Of a stretch of DNA of 64,000 bases, positions 24,901-33,435 are shown in pieces (the first letter of the stretch is position 1; every line of letters starts with the position of its first letter). This DNA is from Planctomycetota bacterium (GTDB lineage: Bacteria > Planctomycetota > PLA2 > JAEUHO01). Below the pieces are notes generated by a model. That model ran no database searches, was not told the DNA's origin, and saw nothing but the letters and a program-made list of their open reading frames with translations. The stretch lies in the NCBI GenBank assembly GCA_020631815.1, contig JACKGW010000001.1, forward strand, positions 358,024-422,023, given 5' to 3'. Both the position numbers and the translations under genes were made by a program.

Positions 24901-25689
24901 TCAGCGCTTGCGGGCGCGCACGTTGGCGCCGTGGGGTCCGACCTTGGGATGGACCTCCGCGGCGACCGACGTGCCGTGGAAGCAGTCGAAGCGCTCGGTC
25001 AGCTCGATGTCCACGAAGCCGAGTGCTGCGAGCAGGGTCAGGAGCTCTGCCTCCGGCAGAGCGCCGGCAATTCAGGCGGCCCAGAGGCGCGGCTCCATCC
25101 GCTCGTGTTCGTGCAGGTCGTGATGGAGCAGCACGTCGGCCAGATGCAGGCGGCCGCCGGGCTTGAGCACGCGGTGGATCTCGGAGAACGCGCGCACCTT
25201 GTCCACGACGAGGTTGAGCACGCCGTTGGTCTGCACGAGGTCGACGCTCGAGGAACCGAGCGGCAGCTCTTCGGCGAGGCCCGGTCGCACGTCCACGCGC
25301 GGGCCGAGCCCGAGCGCTCGGGCGCCTTCCCGCGCACGCATGCGCATCGTGGGCGTGGGATCCACGCCGATCACGCGGCCGTGGGGTCCGAGACGCTGCG
25401 CCGTCAGCAGCAGGTCCGTGCCCGTGCCACAGCCGATGTCGAGCACCGTCGCGTCGGGGTCGGGTGCGCCAAGGCGGTGGGGGTTGGCCACGCCTACGAA
25501 GGCGCGGGTCGTGCTGGCGGGCAGCGCGGCCAGCTCGGCGGCGTCGTAGCCCAAGTGCGTCCTGGCGTAGGCCGCGCCGTGGTTGAGGTGGCCCACGCTC
25601 GTGGGGTCGGCGGCCAGGCGCTCGTAGGTGTCGCGGACTTCCCGGCGCATGCGCGCCACGTCGAACCCGGGGGGACCGATCAGGGCCAT
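24901..25689 (-). CDS. SAM-dependent methyltransferase (ArsM-like), probable selenoprotein with Sec at codon 206
   Basis: The ATG at 25689 follows GGAGGT by eight bases. The frame runs 205 codons to a TGA at 25074-25072 and then continues, in the same frame and with normal composition, for 56 more codons to a TGA at 24903-24901 (262 residues in all). Class I methyltransferase motifs: TVLDIGCGTGTDLLL (about residue 82), GRVIGVDPTPTM, and VDLVQTNGVLNLV. The part after the TGA is needed for the fold: LWAA-TGA-IAGALPEAEL, LAALGFVDIELTERFDCFHGTS and HGANVRARKR are typical of the C-terminus of arsenite-methyltransferase-like enzymes, in which a catalytic Cys sits where the TGA falls. A perfect 8-bp hairpin 9 bases after the TGA fits a bacterial SECIS. 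Most likely Sec; a sequencing error (TGC to TGA) or true truncation are the alternatives. Confidence 0.82.
25044..25062 (-). promoter_or_regulatory. Candidate bSECIS hairpin after the in-frame TGA
   Basis: On the minus strand, nine bases after the TGA at 25074-25072, GCTCTGCC and GGCAGAGC form a perfect 8-bp stem around the loop GGA; two more GC pairs below a C/U mismatch can extend it. The loop begins 18 bases after the TGA and starts with G, which fits the published bSECIS model (loop 16-37 bases from UGA, G in the first two loop positions). It lies inside the coding sequence, as bacterial SECIS elements do. Confidence 0.75.
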
Positions 25690-25697
25690 GGGGTGGC

Positions 25698-25712
25698 ACC
25701 TCCGAAGGAGGT
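25698..25712 (-). promoter_or_regulatory. Hairpin sequestering the Shine-Dalgarno of the selenomethyltransferase gene
   Basis: ACCTCC-TTC-GGAGGT is a perfect 6-bp stem on the minus strand. Its 3' arm is the GGAGGT ribosome site eight bases before the ATG at 25689, so the folded mRNA would hide it. This could lower or regulate translation. Confidence 0.5.
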
Positions 25713-25755
25713 AACCCCCGTTTGCCCGGGCTTGGGGACAGACGACCCGCGGCGA

Positions 25756-28700
25756 TCAGGCCAGGGCGTCGCGGAGGAGCGCCACGCGGCTGGCCAGTCC
25801 CTCGCGCAGGGCCTCGGGCGCCTCGGCCACGTGGGCCTCCGCCAGATCGCGGACGGCGCTCGCCAGCCGCTCGTCGTCGCTACGCCGGGCCAGCTCGAGG
25901 CCGAGGCGCAGGCGGGCCAGCACGGGGAGCAACGCCGCGTCGCGCTCCCAGGCGATCGCGGCGCGCTGGAGGTTGCCGCCGGGTAGCAGGTCGAGCCAGA
26001 GGCCCGCTTCGGCGACCACGGCCGGGAGAGGGGCCCGCTCGGCCAGCGTCATGGCCTCCTCCAGGTGGGTGCGGGCCTCCTCCGGGCGGCCCAGGCGGAC
26101 CTGGAGCCCCCCGACGCGAACCGCGAGGAGCGCACGCTGGAGGTCGAGGCCGCGGCTGCGGGTCTCCTCCAACACGGTGAGGTAGGCCTCGAGCGCTCCC
26201 TGCGTGTCGCCGCGTGCGTCGAGGAGGCCGGCCGCGGCCTGGGCGATGTACGCCCTCTCACGGGGCACGCCCGCCCGCGCGGCGGCCTCGTGCCCCTGCT
26301 GCAGCACGGCCTCGGCGTCGTCGAACGCGCCCGCCCACGCGAACACGTTGGCCAGCGCGGGCACGACGCGAGCCACGATCGCCGGCAGGGGGACGCGCTC
26401 GAGCAGCTCGCGTCCGCGGGTGGCCGTCTCCCACGCGGCGGTGACGTCGCCGAGGAGCGACGTCGCCAGCGCATGGGTCACCGTGAGGAGGGCGGCGATC
26501 TCCGGATAGCCCGAGCGCAGCGCCACGCCGAGTGCGTGCTCCACCTGCTCACGGGCCTCGGCCACGCGGCCGAGATTGAGCACGGCCTGCACCAGACCGA
26601 GGTCCGCGCCCAAGGCGAGACGCAGGTTGCCCAGCTCCCGCGCGAGGTCGCGCGAACGCAGCATGAGGCGCTCGGCCGTGGCGACGTCGCCTTGGAGGTT
26701 GGCGAGCTTGGCGAGCACGGCCGTCACGTACTGCTCCGCCGGGCGGTCGCCGTGCAGGTGCGTGATCGAGAGCGCGAGCTCCGCGAGCGGGCGCGCGTCG
26801 GCGTAGCGACCCGACTCCACATAGATGGCCGCCAGGATCATGGCGGTGTGGCCGACCTGACCGGCGGCCCCTGCTTCGCGCGCGATGTCGAGGGCGCGCT
26901 GGCCCGTGGCGAAGGCCTCCTCGTGGCGGCCGAGGTTGTAGTGCGAGGTGGCGTGCGACGTGAGGGCACGGGCCAAGCGCAGGGGGTCACCGGCCGTCTC
27001 CGCGAGCGCGGCCGCCTCCGCGCTGATCCGCGTGCCATCGGCGTGCCGCCCGGTGTGGCTGACGGCGGCACCGAGGTGCTGCAGAACATCCAGCTCGAGG
27101 ATGCGATCACCGACCGCGCGCGTCTCCTCGAGCGTCTGCTCGAGCAGCCCGACGATCTCGGTGGGCGGCGCATGGCCGTCGAGCGCCCGGCCCAGCTGGA
27201 ACCGCAGGTGGGCTCGCAACTTGGGCTCGGCGTGGGGGAGGGCCTCGAGCGCGCCACGCGCCATGCGCGCCGCGCGGCGTCCCTCGGCGAGCTCCATGAG
27301 GTACTCGAGCCCGGCCAGCACGTACGGCGCCGCGCGCTCGGGGGTGTCGCCGAGCAGGTGATGCCGCGCGAGCGCGTAGGCAAGCGCGCCGGTCGGGGCG
27401 CTGTCCGGCGGCAGATGGTGCTCGGTCGCATCGGCGAGCGCACCGTGGTAGCCCGCGCGAAGCGCAGGCGGGATCTCGCTCTGCAGGACCTCTTGCACGA
27501 GATGGTGATGGAAGCGATAGCCCGCTCCCTCGGCCACCAGCAAGCCGCGGCTGCGCTCCAGGCGATGCAACGCGCGAAGGCCCGCGAGGCGTGGCATGCC
27601 CGAGGCCTCGCACACGATCACCGGATCGAAGCGGTAGCCCGAGCACGCCGCCACGGAGAGCAGGTCGCGATCGGCTTCGTCCAGCGTCGCCAAGCGGGCC
27701 TCGACCAGCTCGCGAACCGAGCCGGGCACATCCAGCTCGGGCGCGTCGGCGGCGCCCGTACTCGCGCGTTCGCGCAGGCTGCGGGCGAACTCGAGGATGT
27801 AGTAGGGGTTGCCGTCGGAGAGGCGCAAGAGGGCGCGTGCGGCGTCAGCCGGGGGCGTCGTGGGGCCCATCGCACGAGCGAGCAGCTCGGCGGCTGCTTT
27901 TTCGCCCAGCGGCGGCAGGTCGAGAACGGTCACGTGCGACAGGGGCCGCAACGCCTCGAGCAGCGCCTCGTTCTCGCCGGGACGCAGCGTGCCGATCAGC
28001 AGGACGCTGTCGCGGGCGAACGCATGGGCTTGGCGACGAAACAGGTCGCGACCCTCGTCCGACGCGAAGTGCAGGTCCTCCACGACGAACGCCACGGGCT
28101 GCTCGCGCGCGAGCCCGTGGACGAGGTCCACGATGGTGGCCTCCAAGCCCGACGGGCCCGCACCTGCATCCGCGCGCGTGAGGTCCACGGCGTCGAGGCG
28201 GGCGAGCACGCTGGGCGCGTGGTCCGCGCGATCACCGAGCCACGTACGCAGGCGTTGCAGGGGGTCCTCGCCGAGGTGGGCACGCAGGCCGCGCGCCAGG
28301 GGAGCGAGGCCCACGGCGCCGACGCCCGGCGCGTGGCCGGTGGACAAGACGGCTGCGCCGGGCGGCGGGCCTTCGATCGTGTCGAGCCACGCCTCGAGCA
28401 AGCGGCTCTTGCCCATGCCCGCCTCGCCACGCAACAACAAGACCTGACCTGTGCCGGCTTGCACCTTCGACCACAGCGCGTCCAGCGTCTCGCGTTCGGC
28501 GTCACGACCCGCAAAGGCCACGGCGGCTTCCGCGGTGCGGGTTCGCCGGCCTTCCGTGGGTGAGCGGTGCTCGTGCCACCACGGGTCGTCCTCGCCGACA
28601 CGCAACCACCGGGCCACCTCGGCGGCGCTGGCGGGGCGACGCGCCGCCTCCGGTTCGAGCAAGGTCGCCAGGACGGCCTCGAGGAACGGCGTGGCCTGCG

Positions 28701-29631
28701 GCACGACCTGGCGCAGCGGGCGCGCACGCCGCGTGGCCACCTTCCACGCCAAGACCGAACCGGCCTCGGTGGCTTCGGCGTGTTGGCCCGCGAGCAGCTC
28801 GTAGAGCACGAGGCCCAGCGCGTAGAGGTCGGCGCGTGCGTCCACGCGTCCGCCGCGTACCTGCTCCGGGGCTGCGTAGAGGAGGGAACCCACGAACTCG
28901 CCTGTCTGGGTAATGCGCTGCGTCTCTTCCTGCACGAGCGCGATGCCCAGATCGGCCAGCTTGATGCGCTCGTCCGGCGTGAGGATGACGTTCTCGGGCT
29001 TGACGTCGCGGTGCACGATGCCTGCGTCGTGGATGACGGCGAGGGCCTCGGCCACGGCCGCGCCGATCTCGCGGACGAGTCGTTCGCTGACACCGCCCGT
29101 CTCGGCCAGCAGGTCGCGGAGCGTCTCGCCCTCGACGTACTCGAGCAGGACGTAGGGAAGCTCCTCGCCCTCGACCTCGGCCACGCCGGACGCCAGCGTT
29201 TGCACGATGCCCTCGTGCTCCACGCGTTGGCCCGCCTCGATCTCGCGGAGGAAGCGGGCCAGGAAGCCGCTGCGCTCCAGGAGGTGGGGGTGGACGACCT
29301 TGAGCGCGCGGCGCTGGCCGGCGGCGTCCGTCACCTCGTAGACCCGACCCATGCCTCCGCGACCGAGCTCGCGCTGGACGGGGTACGGCCCGATCGACGT
29401 GGGCACGTCGTCGCGCCGGGTCGCGGACTCCTCGCCCGCCCCGGGCGCGGGGCTCTTGAGGCCCTCCATCATGGCGAGCACGGGGAACAGGTCGGCGATG
29501 CGCTCGGCCAGGTCCGGGTGCTTCGCGGCGTAGTCCTCGGGCGTCACCGCCTCGCCGGCCCGCAGCCGACGGACGTAGTCCTCGGCCAGCTCGTCGATCA
29601 GCTCGGGTTCGTCCTCGGTCACGGGCGCCAT
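25756..29631 (-). CDS. Ser/Thr protein kinase fused to AAA ATPase and TPR domains
   Basis: A 1,291-residue signalling protein. A short N-terminal leader (about 1-60, TPEDYAAKHPDLAERIADLFP) is typical of planctomycete kinases. The Hanks-type kinase spans about 75-340: LGRGGMGRVYEV, ALKVVHPHL, IVHRDVKPENVIL near residue 207, LADLGIALV and YAAPEQVRGG. An AAA_16-type ATPase follows with Walker A LRGEAGMGKSRLL near residue 403 and VVEDLHFASD as Walker B, about 380-760. The last 450 residues are tetratricopeptide-like helices (AFATGQRALDIAREAG and similar). The architecture resembles STAND/LuxR-like signal integrators. ATG at 29631 is preferred to an upstream TTG. It is divergent from the sigma factor gene with 44 bases between starts. 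No transmembrane helix is seen. Confidence 0.9.
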   Translation of the reverse strand: MAPVTEDEPELIDELAEDYVRRLRAGEAVTPEDYAAKHPDLAERIADLFPVLAMMEGLKSPAPGAGEESATRRDDVPTSIGPYPVQRELGRGGMGRVYEVTDAAGQRRALKVVHPHLLERSGFLARFLREIEAGQRVEHEGIVQTLASGVAEVEGEELPYVLLEYVEGETLRDLLAETGGVSERLVREIGAAVAEALAVIHDAGIVHRDVKPENVILTPDERIKLADLGIALVQEETQRITQTGEFVGSLLYAAPEQVRGGRVDARADLYALGLVLYELLAGQHAEATEAGSVLAWKVATRRARPLRQVVPQATPFLEAVLATLLEPEAARRPASAAEVARWLRVGEDDPWWHEHRSPTEGRRTRTAEAAVAFAGRDAERETLDALWSKVQAGTGQVLLLRGEAGMGKSRLLEAWLDTIEGPPPGAAVLSTGHAPGVGAVGLAPLARGLRAHLGEDPLQRLRTWLGDRADHAPSVLARLDAVDLTRADAGAGPSGLEATIVDLVHGLAREQPVAFVVEDLHFASDEGRDLFRRQAHAFARDSVLLIGTLRPGENEALLEALRPLSHVTVLDLPPLGEKAAAELLARAMGPTTPPADAARALLRLSDGNPYYILEFARSLRERASTGAADAPELDVPGSVRELVEARLATLDEADRDLLSVAACSGYRFDPVIVCEASGMPRLAGLRALHRLERSRGLLVAEGAGYRFHHHLVQEVLQSEIPPALRAGYHGALADATEHHLPPDSAPTGALAYALARHHLLGDTPERAAPYVLAGLEYLMELAEGRRAARMARGALEALPHAEPKLRAHLRFQLGRALDGHAPPTEIVGLLEQTLEETRAVGDRILELDVLQHLGAAVSHTGRHADGTRISAEAAALAETAGDPLRLARALTSHATSHYNLGRHEEAFATGQRALDIAREAGAAGQVGHTAMILAAIYVESGRYADARPLAELALSITHLHGDRPAEQYVTAVLAKLANLQGDVATAERLMLRSRDLARELGNLRLALGADLGLVQAVLNLGRVAEAREQVEHALGVALRSGYPEIAALLTVTHALATSLLGDVTAAWETATRGRELLERVPLPAIVARVVPALANVFAWAGAFDDAEAVLQQGHEAAARAGVPRERAYIAQAAAGLLDARGDTQGALEAYLTVLEETRSRGLDLQRALLAVRVGGLQVRLGRPEEARTHLEEAMTLAERAPLPAVVAEAGLWLDLLPGGNLQRAAIAWERDAALLPVLARLRLGLELARRSDDERLASAVRDLAEAHVAEAPEALREGLASRVALLRDALA

Positions 29632-29675
29632 GGAAGCCGCGGGGCGGATCGGTCGCAAGGGCCGACGCAGGGCGG

Positions 29676-30341
29676 ATGTCGTATGCTCGCGGGGTGGAGA
29701 GCGAGCGCGCCCCGGACGTGGACCTGAGCACCCTTCAGGGGGCTGGCGAGGACCGCGCGGCGCGCCAGGCGCGGCTCGGCGAGCTGTTCGAGAAGCATCG
29801 CGGCCGGCTGCTGAAGATGATCCACTTGCGCATGGACCCGGCGCTCAAGGCCCGGCTGGGCGCTTCGGACGTGCTGCAGGAGGCCTACCTCGAGATCGCC
29901 GATCGCATCGACGACTACCTCGACGATCCGAGGATGACGTTCTTCCTCTGGATCCGCTTCATCACCGCGCAGCGCCTGCTCAAGCTCTACCGCTTCCATG
30001 CGGGTGCGAAGAAGCGCGACATGCGCCGTGAGCTGCACGTGGCGCCGTCCGTGGGGCCCGATGCCACCTCGATCGCCCTGGTGGACCACCTGGTCGCGTC
30101 CGGCGTGACGCCGAGCATGGTCATGGCCCAGGGGGAGATGCAGGGCGCGCTGCTCGATGCCCTCGAAGGGATGGAGGCCATCGACCGCGAAGTCCTGGCG
30201 CTGCGACACTTCGAAGAGCTGGACAACGCCGAAGTGGCGCGCGTCCTGGAGATCCCGCCGAACACGGCGAGCAAGCGCTACATGCGAGCGCTCGAGCGGC
30301 TGGCCAAAGTCGTCAAGGGCGGCGCCCTGGGGACGAGCTGA
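29676..30341 (+). CDS. ECF-like RNA polymerase sigma factor of the planctomycete type
   Basis: A 221-residue sigma-70 family protein. Region 2 is HRGRLLKMIHLRMDPALKARLGASDVLQEAYLE (residues about 42-75) and DDYLDDPRMTFFLWIRFITAQRLL; region 4 is LDALEGMEAIDREVLALRHFEELDNAEVARVLEIPPNTASKRYMRALERL. These motifs match the ECF sigma subgroup abundant in Planctomycetota. ATG at 29676 is one possible start; a GTG at 29694 is equally plausible and would begin VESERAPD. No anti-sigma factor is seen; instead it lies between two Ser/Thr kinase genes on the other strand, which suggests kinase-linked control, as described for several planctomycete and ECF43-like systems. Its last 64 bases overlap the 3' end of the second kinase gene (convergent). 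Confidence 0.88.
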   Translation: MSYARGVESERAPDVDLSTLQGAGEDRAARQARLGELFEKHRGRLLKMIHLRMDPALKARLGASDVLQEAYLEIADRIDDYLDDPRMTFFLWIRFITAQRLLKLYRFHAGAKKRDMRRELHVAPSVGPDATSIALVDHLVASGVTPSMVMAQGEMQGALLDALEGMEAIDREVLALRHFEELDNAEVARVLEIPPNTASKRYMRALERLAKVVKGGALGTS

Positions 30342-31213
30342 CCGGGACAGTGGCGGCCCCACCAGTGGGAGCACTCCGCGTTCTGGAGGATCGTCGCGAT
30401 GCGGGCAGCTTCGGTGAGGCGCTTCTCGCGGTCCTTGTAGAGCAGCTCCTCCACGAGGGCTGCGAAGCACGGTGAGATGAGCGGGTCGATCTCCCGCAAC
30501 GAGCGTGGCTTCTCGTGGAGTACGCGCTCCAGCACCGAGCAGAACGTGGGCGCTTCGAAGGGGTGCTTGCCAGTCACCAGCTCGTAGAGGACGAGGCCGA
30601 GTGCGTGGAGGTCGGCGCGCTCGTCTGCGTCCAGGCCCGTCAAGCACTCCGGCGCCGCGTAATGCACCGATCCGATGAGGTCGCCGCTCTGACTCAGGCG
30701 GATGGACTCCTCGCGGAGACGCGCCACACCCAAGTCCATGATCTTCACGGTGTCCTCGGGCGTGATCAGCACGTTCTCGGGCTTGATGTCACGGTGCACG
30801 ATGCCTGCGGCGTGGATGGCTGCGAGCCCCTTGGCGATCTCGAACCCGATGTATCGGCACTTCTTCTCGGGAACCCGCCCCAGCCGGCGGATCAGCTCGC
30901 GCAGCGTGTAGCCCTCGACGAGCTCCATCGCGAGGTAGTGGCGCGCCTTGCCGCCGTCGTGGACGACGCCACCGTCCAAGGTGCCTACGACGTTGGGGTG
31001 ATGGACCGAGCGACCCAGACGTGCCTCGCGCAAGAAGCGCTCGTAGAAGCCCTCCGTGGAGAAGAGGTGCGGGTGCAGCACCTTGACGGCCACGGCAGCG
31101 CCGACCGGAATGCCGTCCACGGGCTCCACGACGTCCGCGCGGTACACCGTGCCCATGCCGCCCGAGCCAAGCTCGGCGACCAGCTGGTACGGCCCGAGGC
31201 GGATGTCCGTCAT
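30278..31213 (-). CDS. Ser/Thr protein kinase (Hanks type)
   Basis: A 311-residue kinase beginning MTDIRLGPYQLVAELGSGGMGTVYR (Gly loop at residues 16-21). AVAVKVLHPHL carries the ATP-binding Lys, IVHRDIKPENVLI near residue 138 the catalytic loop, KIMDLGVARL the metal-binding motif (DLG) and GSVHYAAPECL the P+1 region. It is a kinase domain alone, without transmembrane or sensor modules; the last 25 residues are low-complexity and coded antisense to the end of the sigma gene. The frame is open upstream, and a GTG at 31276 is an alternative start. Likely part of a signalling pair with the sigma factor. Confidence 0.88.
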   Translation of the reverse strand: MTDIRLGPYQLVAELGSGGMGTVYRADVVEPVDGIPVGAAVAVKVLHPHLFSTEGFYERFLREARLGRSVHHPNVVGTLDGGVVHDGGKARHYLAMELVEGYTLRELIRRLGRVPEKKCRYIGFEIAKGLAAIHAAGIVHRDIKPENVLITPEDTVKIMDLGVARLREESIRLSQSGDLIGSVHYAAPECLTGLDADERADLHALGLVLYELVTGKHPFEAPTFCSVLERVLHEKPRSLREIDPLISPCFAALVEELLYKDREKRLTEAARIATILQNAECSHWWGRHCPGQLVPRAPPLTTLASRSSARM

Positions 31214-31444
31214 CGGCTTGCTCGACCGCCCACCCGGTCGGGACGAGGCCGCGGCAACGGGTAGGACTTCGGTCACATTCTCGTCGTCAGGTGAACGAAG
31301 GCCGCACTTTGTCCTTCCCGCCGAGCCGCGGTTCTCCGGGTCATACGCGCGCGCGAAACGACCGTTCGGACCTTGCGCCTCCGCGAGCCCGGGACCATCC
31401 TCCCCAGGGCGGCCGCACGTGACGCTGCCGAGCAAGGAGCGGGC
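31214..31444. promoter_or_regulatory. Divergent promoter region of the Ser/Thr kinase and membrane-protein genes
   Basis: 231 bases between the kinase start (minus) and the membrane-protein start (plus). Both promoters must lie here. No clear box or dyad is seen; part may be N-terminal coding sequence if the kinase starts at GTG 31276. Confidence 0.4.
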
Positions 31445-32209
31445 ATGGGCAAGATGCTGAAGGTCCTCGGTGCGGTGTTCCTCCTGCTCATCGTCGGCTT
31501 CGTGGGCCTGCTGATCTGGTCCCACGAGAAGGGCGAGGCCACGCAGGAGCGCTTCTACGCGGCGGTGGACACCCAGGACCCGGAGAAGGTCCTCGAGCTG
31601 TTCGACGTCCGCCTGCTGGAGAAGGTGGACGCCCCCGTGCTCGCGATGTGGATGAAGGCCATCCACGACAACCTGGGCGCCTTCAAGGGCTTGGCCAAGA
31701 GCAAGTTCTCCACCTCGTCCTCCAAGCAGGATGGCCACGACCGGCTCGAGAGCTCGGGACGCATCGAGTTCGAGAAGGGGGAGGGCGAGAGCAAGCTCGT
31801 CTTCCTGGACGACAAGGTCATCGCGTTCGAGCTGCGCGCAGACGCCATGCCCCAGCCGTGGTTCACAGGTGCACCCGACACGACGCTCTACCGCGAGCGT
31901 GCGGAGGTGCTGCTGCGAGCCTTGCTGGCCAACGAGCGTGAGCTGGCCCTGCGCGAGATGCACGAGAACCTCCGCAAGCAGGTCCTGGACGGCAACCAGT
32001 TCGACCGGGCCTACGAGCTGGGCCAGAAGATCGGGGCCGTCACGGACATGACGGTCGTCGACGAGAGCTTCTCGGCCGAGGGCACGCCGTCGCTCGACCT
32101 GCGCTTCACGATCGGCGGCAAGAACGCCCGCGCCATCGGGCGCGTAGGGTTCCAGTTCACGCCCTGGCGAGGCGAGCTGATCGCGTTCGACGTGAAGCCC
32201 GCGCCGTAG
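31445..32209 (+). CDS. Membrane-anchored protein of unknown function
   Basis: A 254-residue protein with one N-terminal hydrophobic segment (about residues 5-24, VLGAVFLLLIVGFVGLLIW) and a long soluble domain. AAGGAGCGGG before the ATG at 31445 decides the start. The first part of the soluble domain (ERFYAAVDTQDPEKVLELF) resembles the NTF2/DUF-like cystatin start of small 'accumulation' domains, and the second half has a beta-rich repeat (LDLRFTIGGKNARAIGRVGFQF). No catalytic motif is found and the family is unknown to me. It may be expressed with the downstream transporter gene, five bases away. Confidence 0.68.
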   Translation: MGKMLKVLGAVFLLLIVGFVGLLIWSHEKGEATQERFYAAVDTQDPEKVLELFDVRLLEKVDAPVLAMWMKAIHDNLGAFKGLAKSKFSTSSSKQDGHDRLESSGRIEFEKGEGESKLVFLDDKVIAFELRADAMPQPWFTGAPDTTLYRERAEVLLRALLANERELALREMHENLRKQVLDGNQFDRAYELGQKIGAVTDMTVVDESFSAEGTPSLDLRFTIGGKNARAIGRVGFQFTPWRGELIAFDVKPAP

Positions 32210-32214
32210 CACCC

Positions 32215-33096
32215 ATGCCGCAGGGCGCGCGTCCCCCGCGGTCGCTTGTGCTCGTGGTCCTCACGGCACTCACGCTCATCGCCTTCGCGGCGAACTCGCT
32301 GCTCTGCCGCGCGGCCCTGGGCGAGAACCGCATCGACGCCGCCTCCTTCACCCTGATCCGCCTGGGCTCCGGCGCGCTCGCCCTGACCCTGCTCCTGGCC
32401 TTGCGGGGCCGGCTCACCGGCTGGCGTAGCGAGGGCACGTGGGGCGGTGCCGTGGCATTGCTCGTGTACGCCCTCTGCTTCTCGCTTGCCTATCGCTCCA
32501 TCCCGGCGGCCGTTGGCGCGCTCGTGCTCTTTGCATGCGTGCAGCTGACGATGTTGCTTGCCGCCGTACGTCGTCACGAGGGGCCAAGCCCGTTGGGGTG
32601 GGCAGGCGTGGTGGTGGCCATGTCGGGTCTGGTGGCGCTCGTCGCGCCGGGCTTGGACCGTCCGGACGTGACCGGCGTTGCCCTCATGGCGCTCAGCGGC
32701 GTGGCGTGGGGGGTGTATAGCCTCTTCGGGCGAGGTGCGAAGCGTCCCGCCGTCGTGACGGCAGCGAGCTTCCTGCGCGCAACGCTCCTCGCCGTCCTGC
32801 CGTGCGTGGCGCTGGGCGTGGCAACGCAGCCCCACGCCCGGACCTCGGGCGTCGCGCTCGCCGTCCTCTCGGGCGCCGTGGCCTCGGGCGTCGGCTACGT
32901 GATGTGGTACGCCGTGCTCCCGTGGCTCGGAACCGCACGGGCGGCGGTGCTGCAGCTGCTCGTGCCCGTCTTGGCCGCGGTGGGAGGGGCTGCGATGTTG
33001 GGCGAGCGTGTAGGGCTGAGGCTGCTCTTGGCCGCTGCGGCCATCCTCGGCGGCATTGCCCTCGTGTTCCGGGCTCCGCGTCGCCTCGCCCCGTAG
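32215..33096 (+). CDS. EamA/DMT family permease
   Basis: A 293-residue protein with about ten hydrophobic segments and the two-fold repeat of the drug/metabolite transporter superfamily: LTLIAFAANSLLCRAAL opens the first EamA half, GWAGVVVAMSGLVALVAPG ends it, VALMALSGVAWGVYSLFGR opens the second and LLVPVLAAVGGAAMLGERVGLRLLL ends it. EamA proteins export small metabolites such as amino acids; the substrate cannot be read from the sequence. The ATG at 32215 follows the upstream stop by five bases. Confidence 0.88.
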   Translation: MPQGARPPRSLVLVVLTALTLIAFAANSLLCRAALGENRIDAASFTLIRLGSGALALTLLLALRGRLTGWRSEGTWGGAVALLVYALCFSLAYRSIPAAVGALVLFACVQLTMLLAAVRRHEGPSPLGWAGVVVAMSGLVALVAPGLDRPDVTGVALMALSGVAWGVYSLFGRGAKRPAVVTAASFLRATLLAVLPCVALGVATQPHARTSGVALAVLSGAVASGVGYVMWYAVLPWLGTARAAVLQLLVPVLAAVGGAAMLGERVGLRLLLAAAAILGGIALVFRAPRRLAP

Positions 33097-33177
33097 TGCC
33101 GACAGCGGGCGTAGGCTGGAGCCGCGCGGCCTGACCGGCCGAGCGGGTCGGTGCGCGCCGCGTGCGAGGAGCACGCC

Positions 33178-33423
33178 ATGGGCTCGATCGAAGCGTGGAC
33201 CCGGTTCTTCGGCTGGTGCACGGTGCTCAACCTGGGGATGTACCTGATCTCCGTGGTGGCCGTCCTGACGATGCGCGGCTTCATCCTCCGGCGCAATGCG
33301 CGCTGGTTCGGGATTCCCGAGGAGGAAGTCCTGCGGACGACGTTCCGCTGGATCGCGACGTACAAGCTCGCGCTGATCATGCTGGCGCTGGTTCCCTGGC
33401 TCGCGCTCAAGCTGATGGCCTGA
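33178..33423 (+). CDS. Small membrane protein, DUF6868-like
   Basis: An 81-residue protein with two hydrophobic segments: TVLNLGMYLISVVAVLTM and KLALIMLALVPWLALKLM. The middle, FGIPEEEVLRTTFRWIATYK, and the N-terminal WTRFFGWC match the DUF6868 family of small bacterial membrane proteins of unknown role. GAGGAGCACGCC before the ATG at 33178 supplies the ribosome site. It stands alone between the transporter and a minus-strand gene. Confidence 0.72.
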   Translation: MGSIEAWTRFFGWCTVLNLGMYLISVVAVLTMRGFILRRNARWFGIPEEEVLRTTFRWIATYKLALIMLALVPWLALKLMA

Positions 33424-33435
33424 CGCCCCCAGGAG

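Noticed and set aside
25072..25689. Methyltransferase ending at the TGA as a 205-residue protein
   Set aside because: The C-terminal family motifs continue in frame after the TGA and a bSECIS-like hairpin follows, so read-through as Sec explains the data better. A sequencing error remains possible.
26065..28563. 832-codon plus-strand open frame inside the kinase-AAA-TPR gene
   Set aside because: No motif, antisense composition; the minus-strand gene is fully supported.
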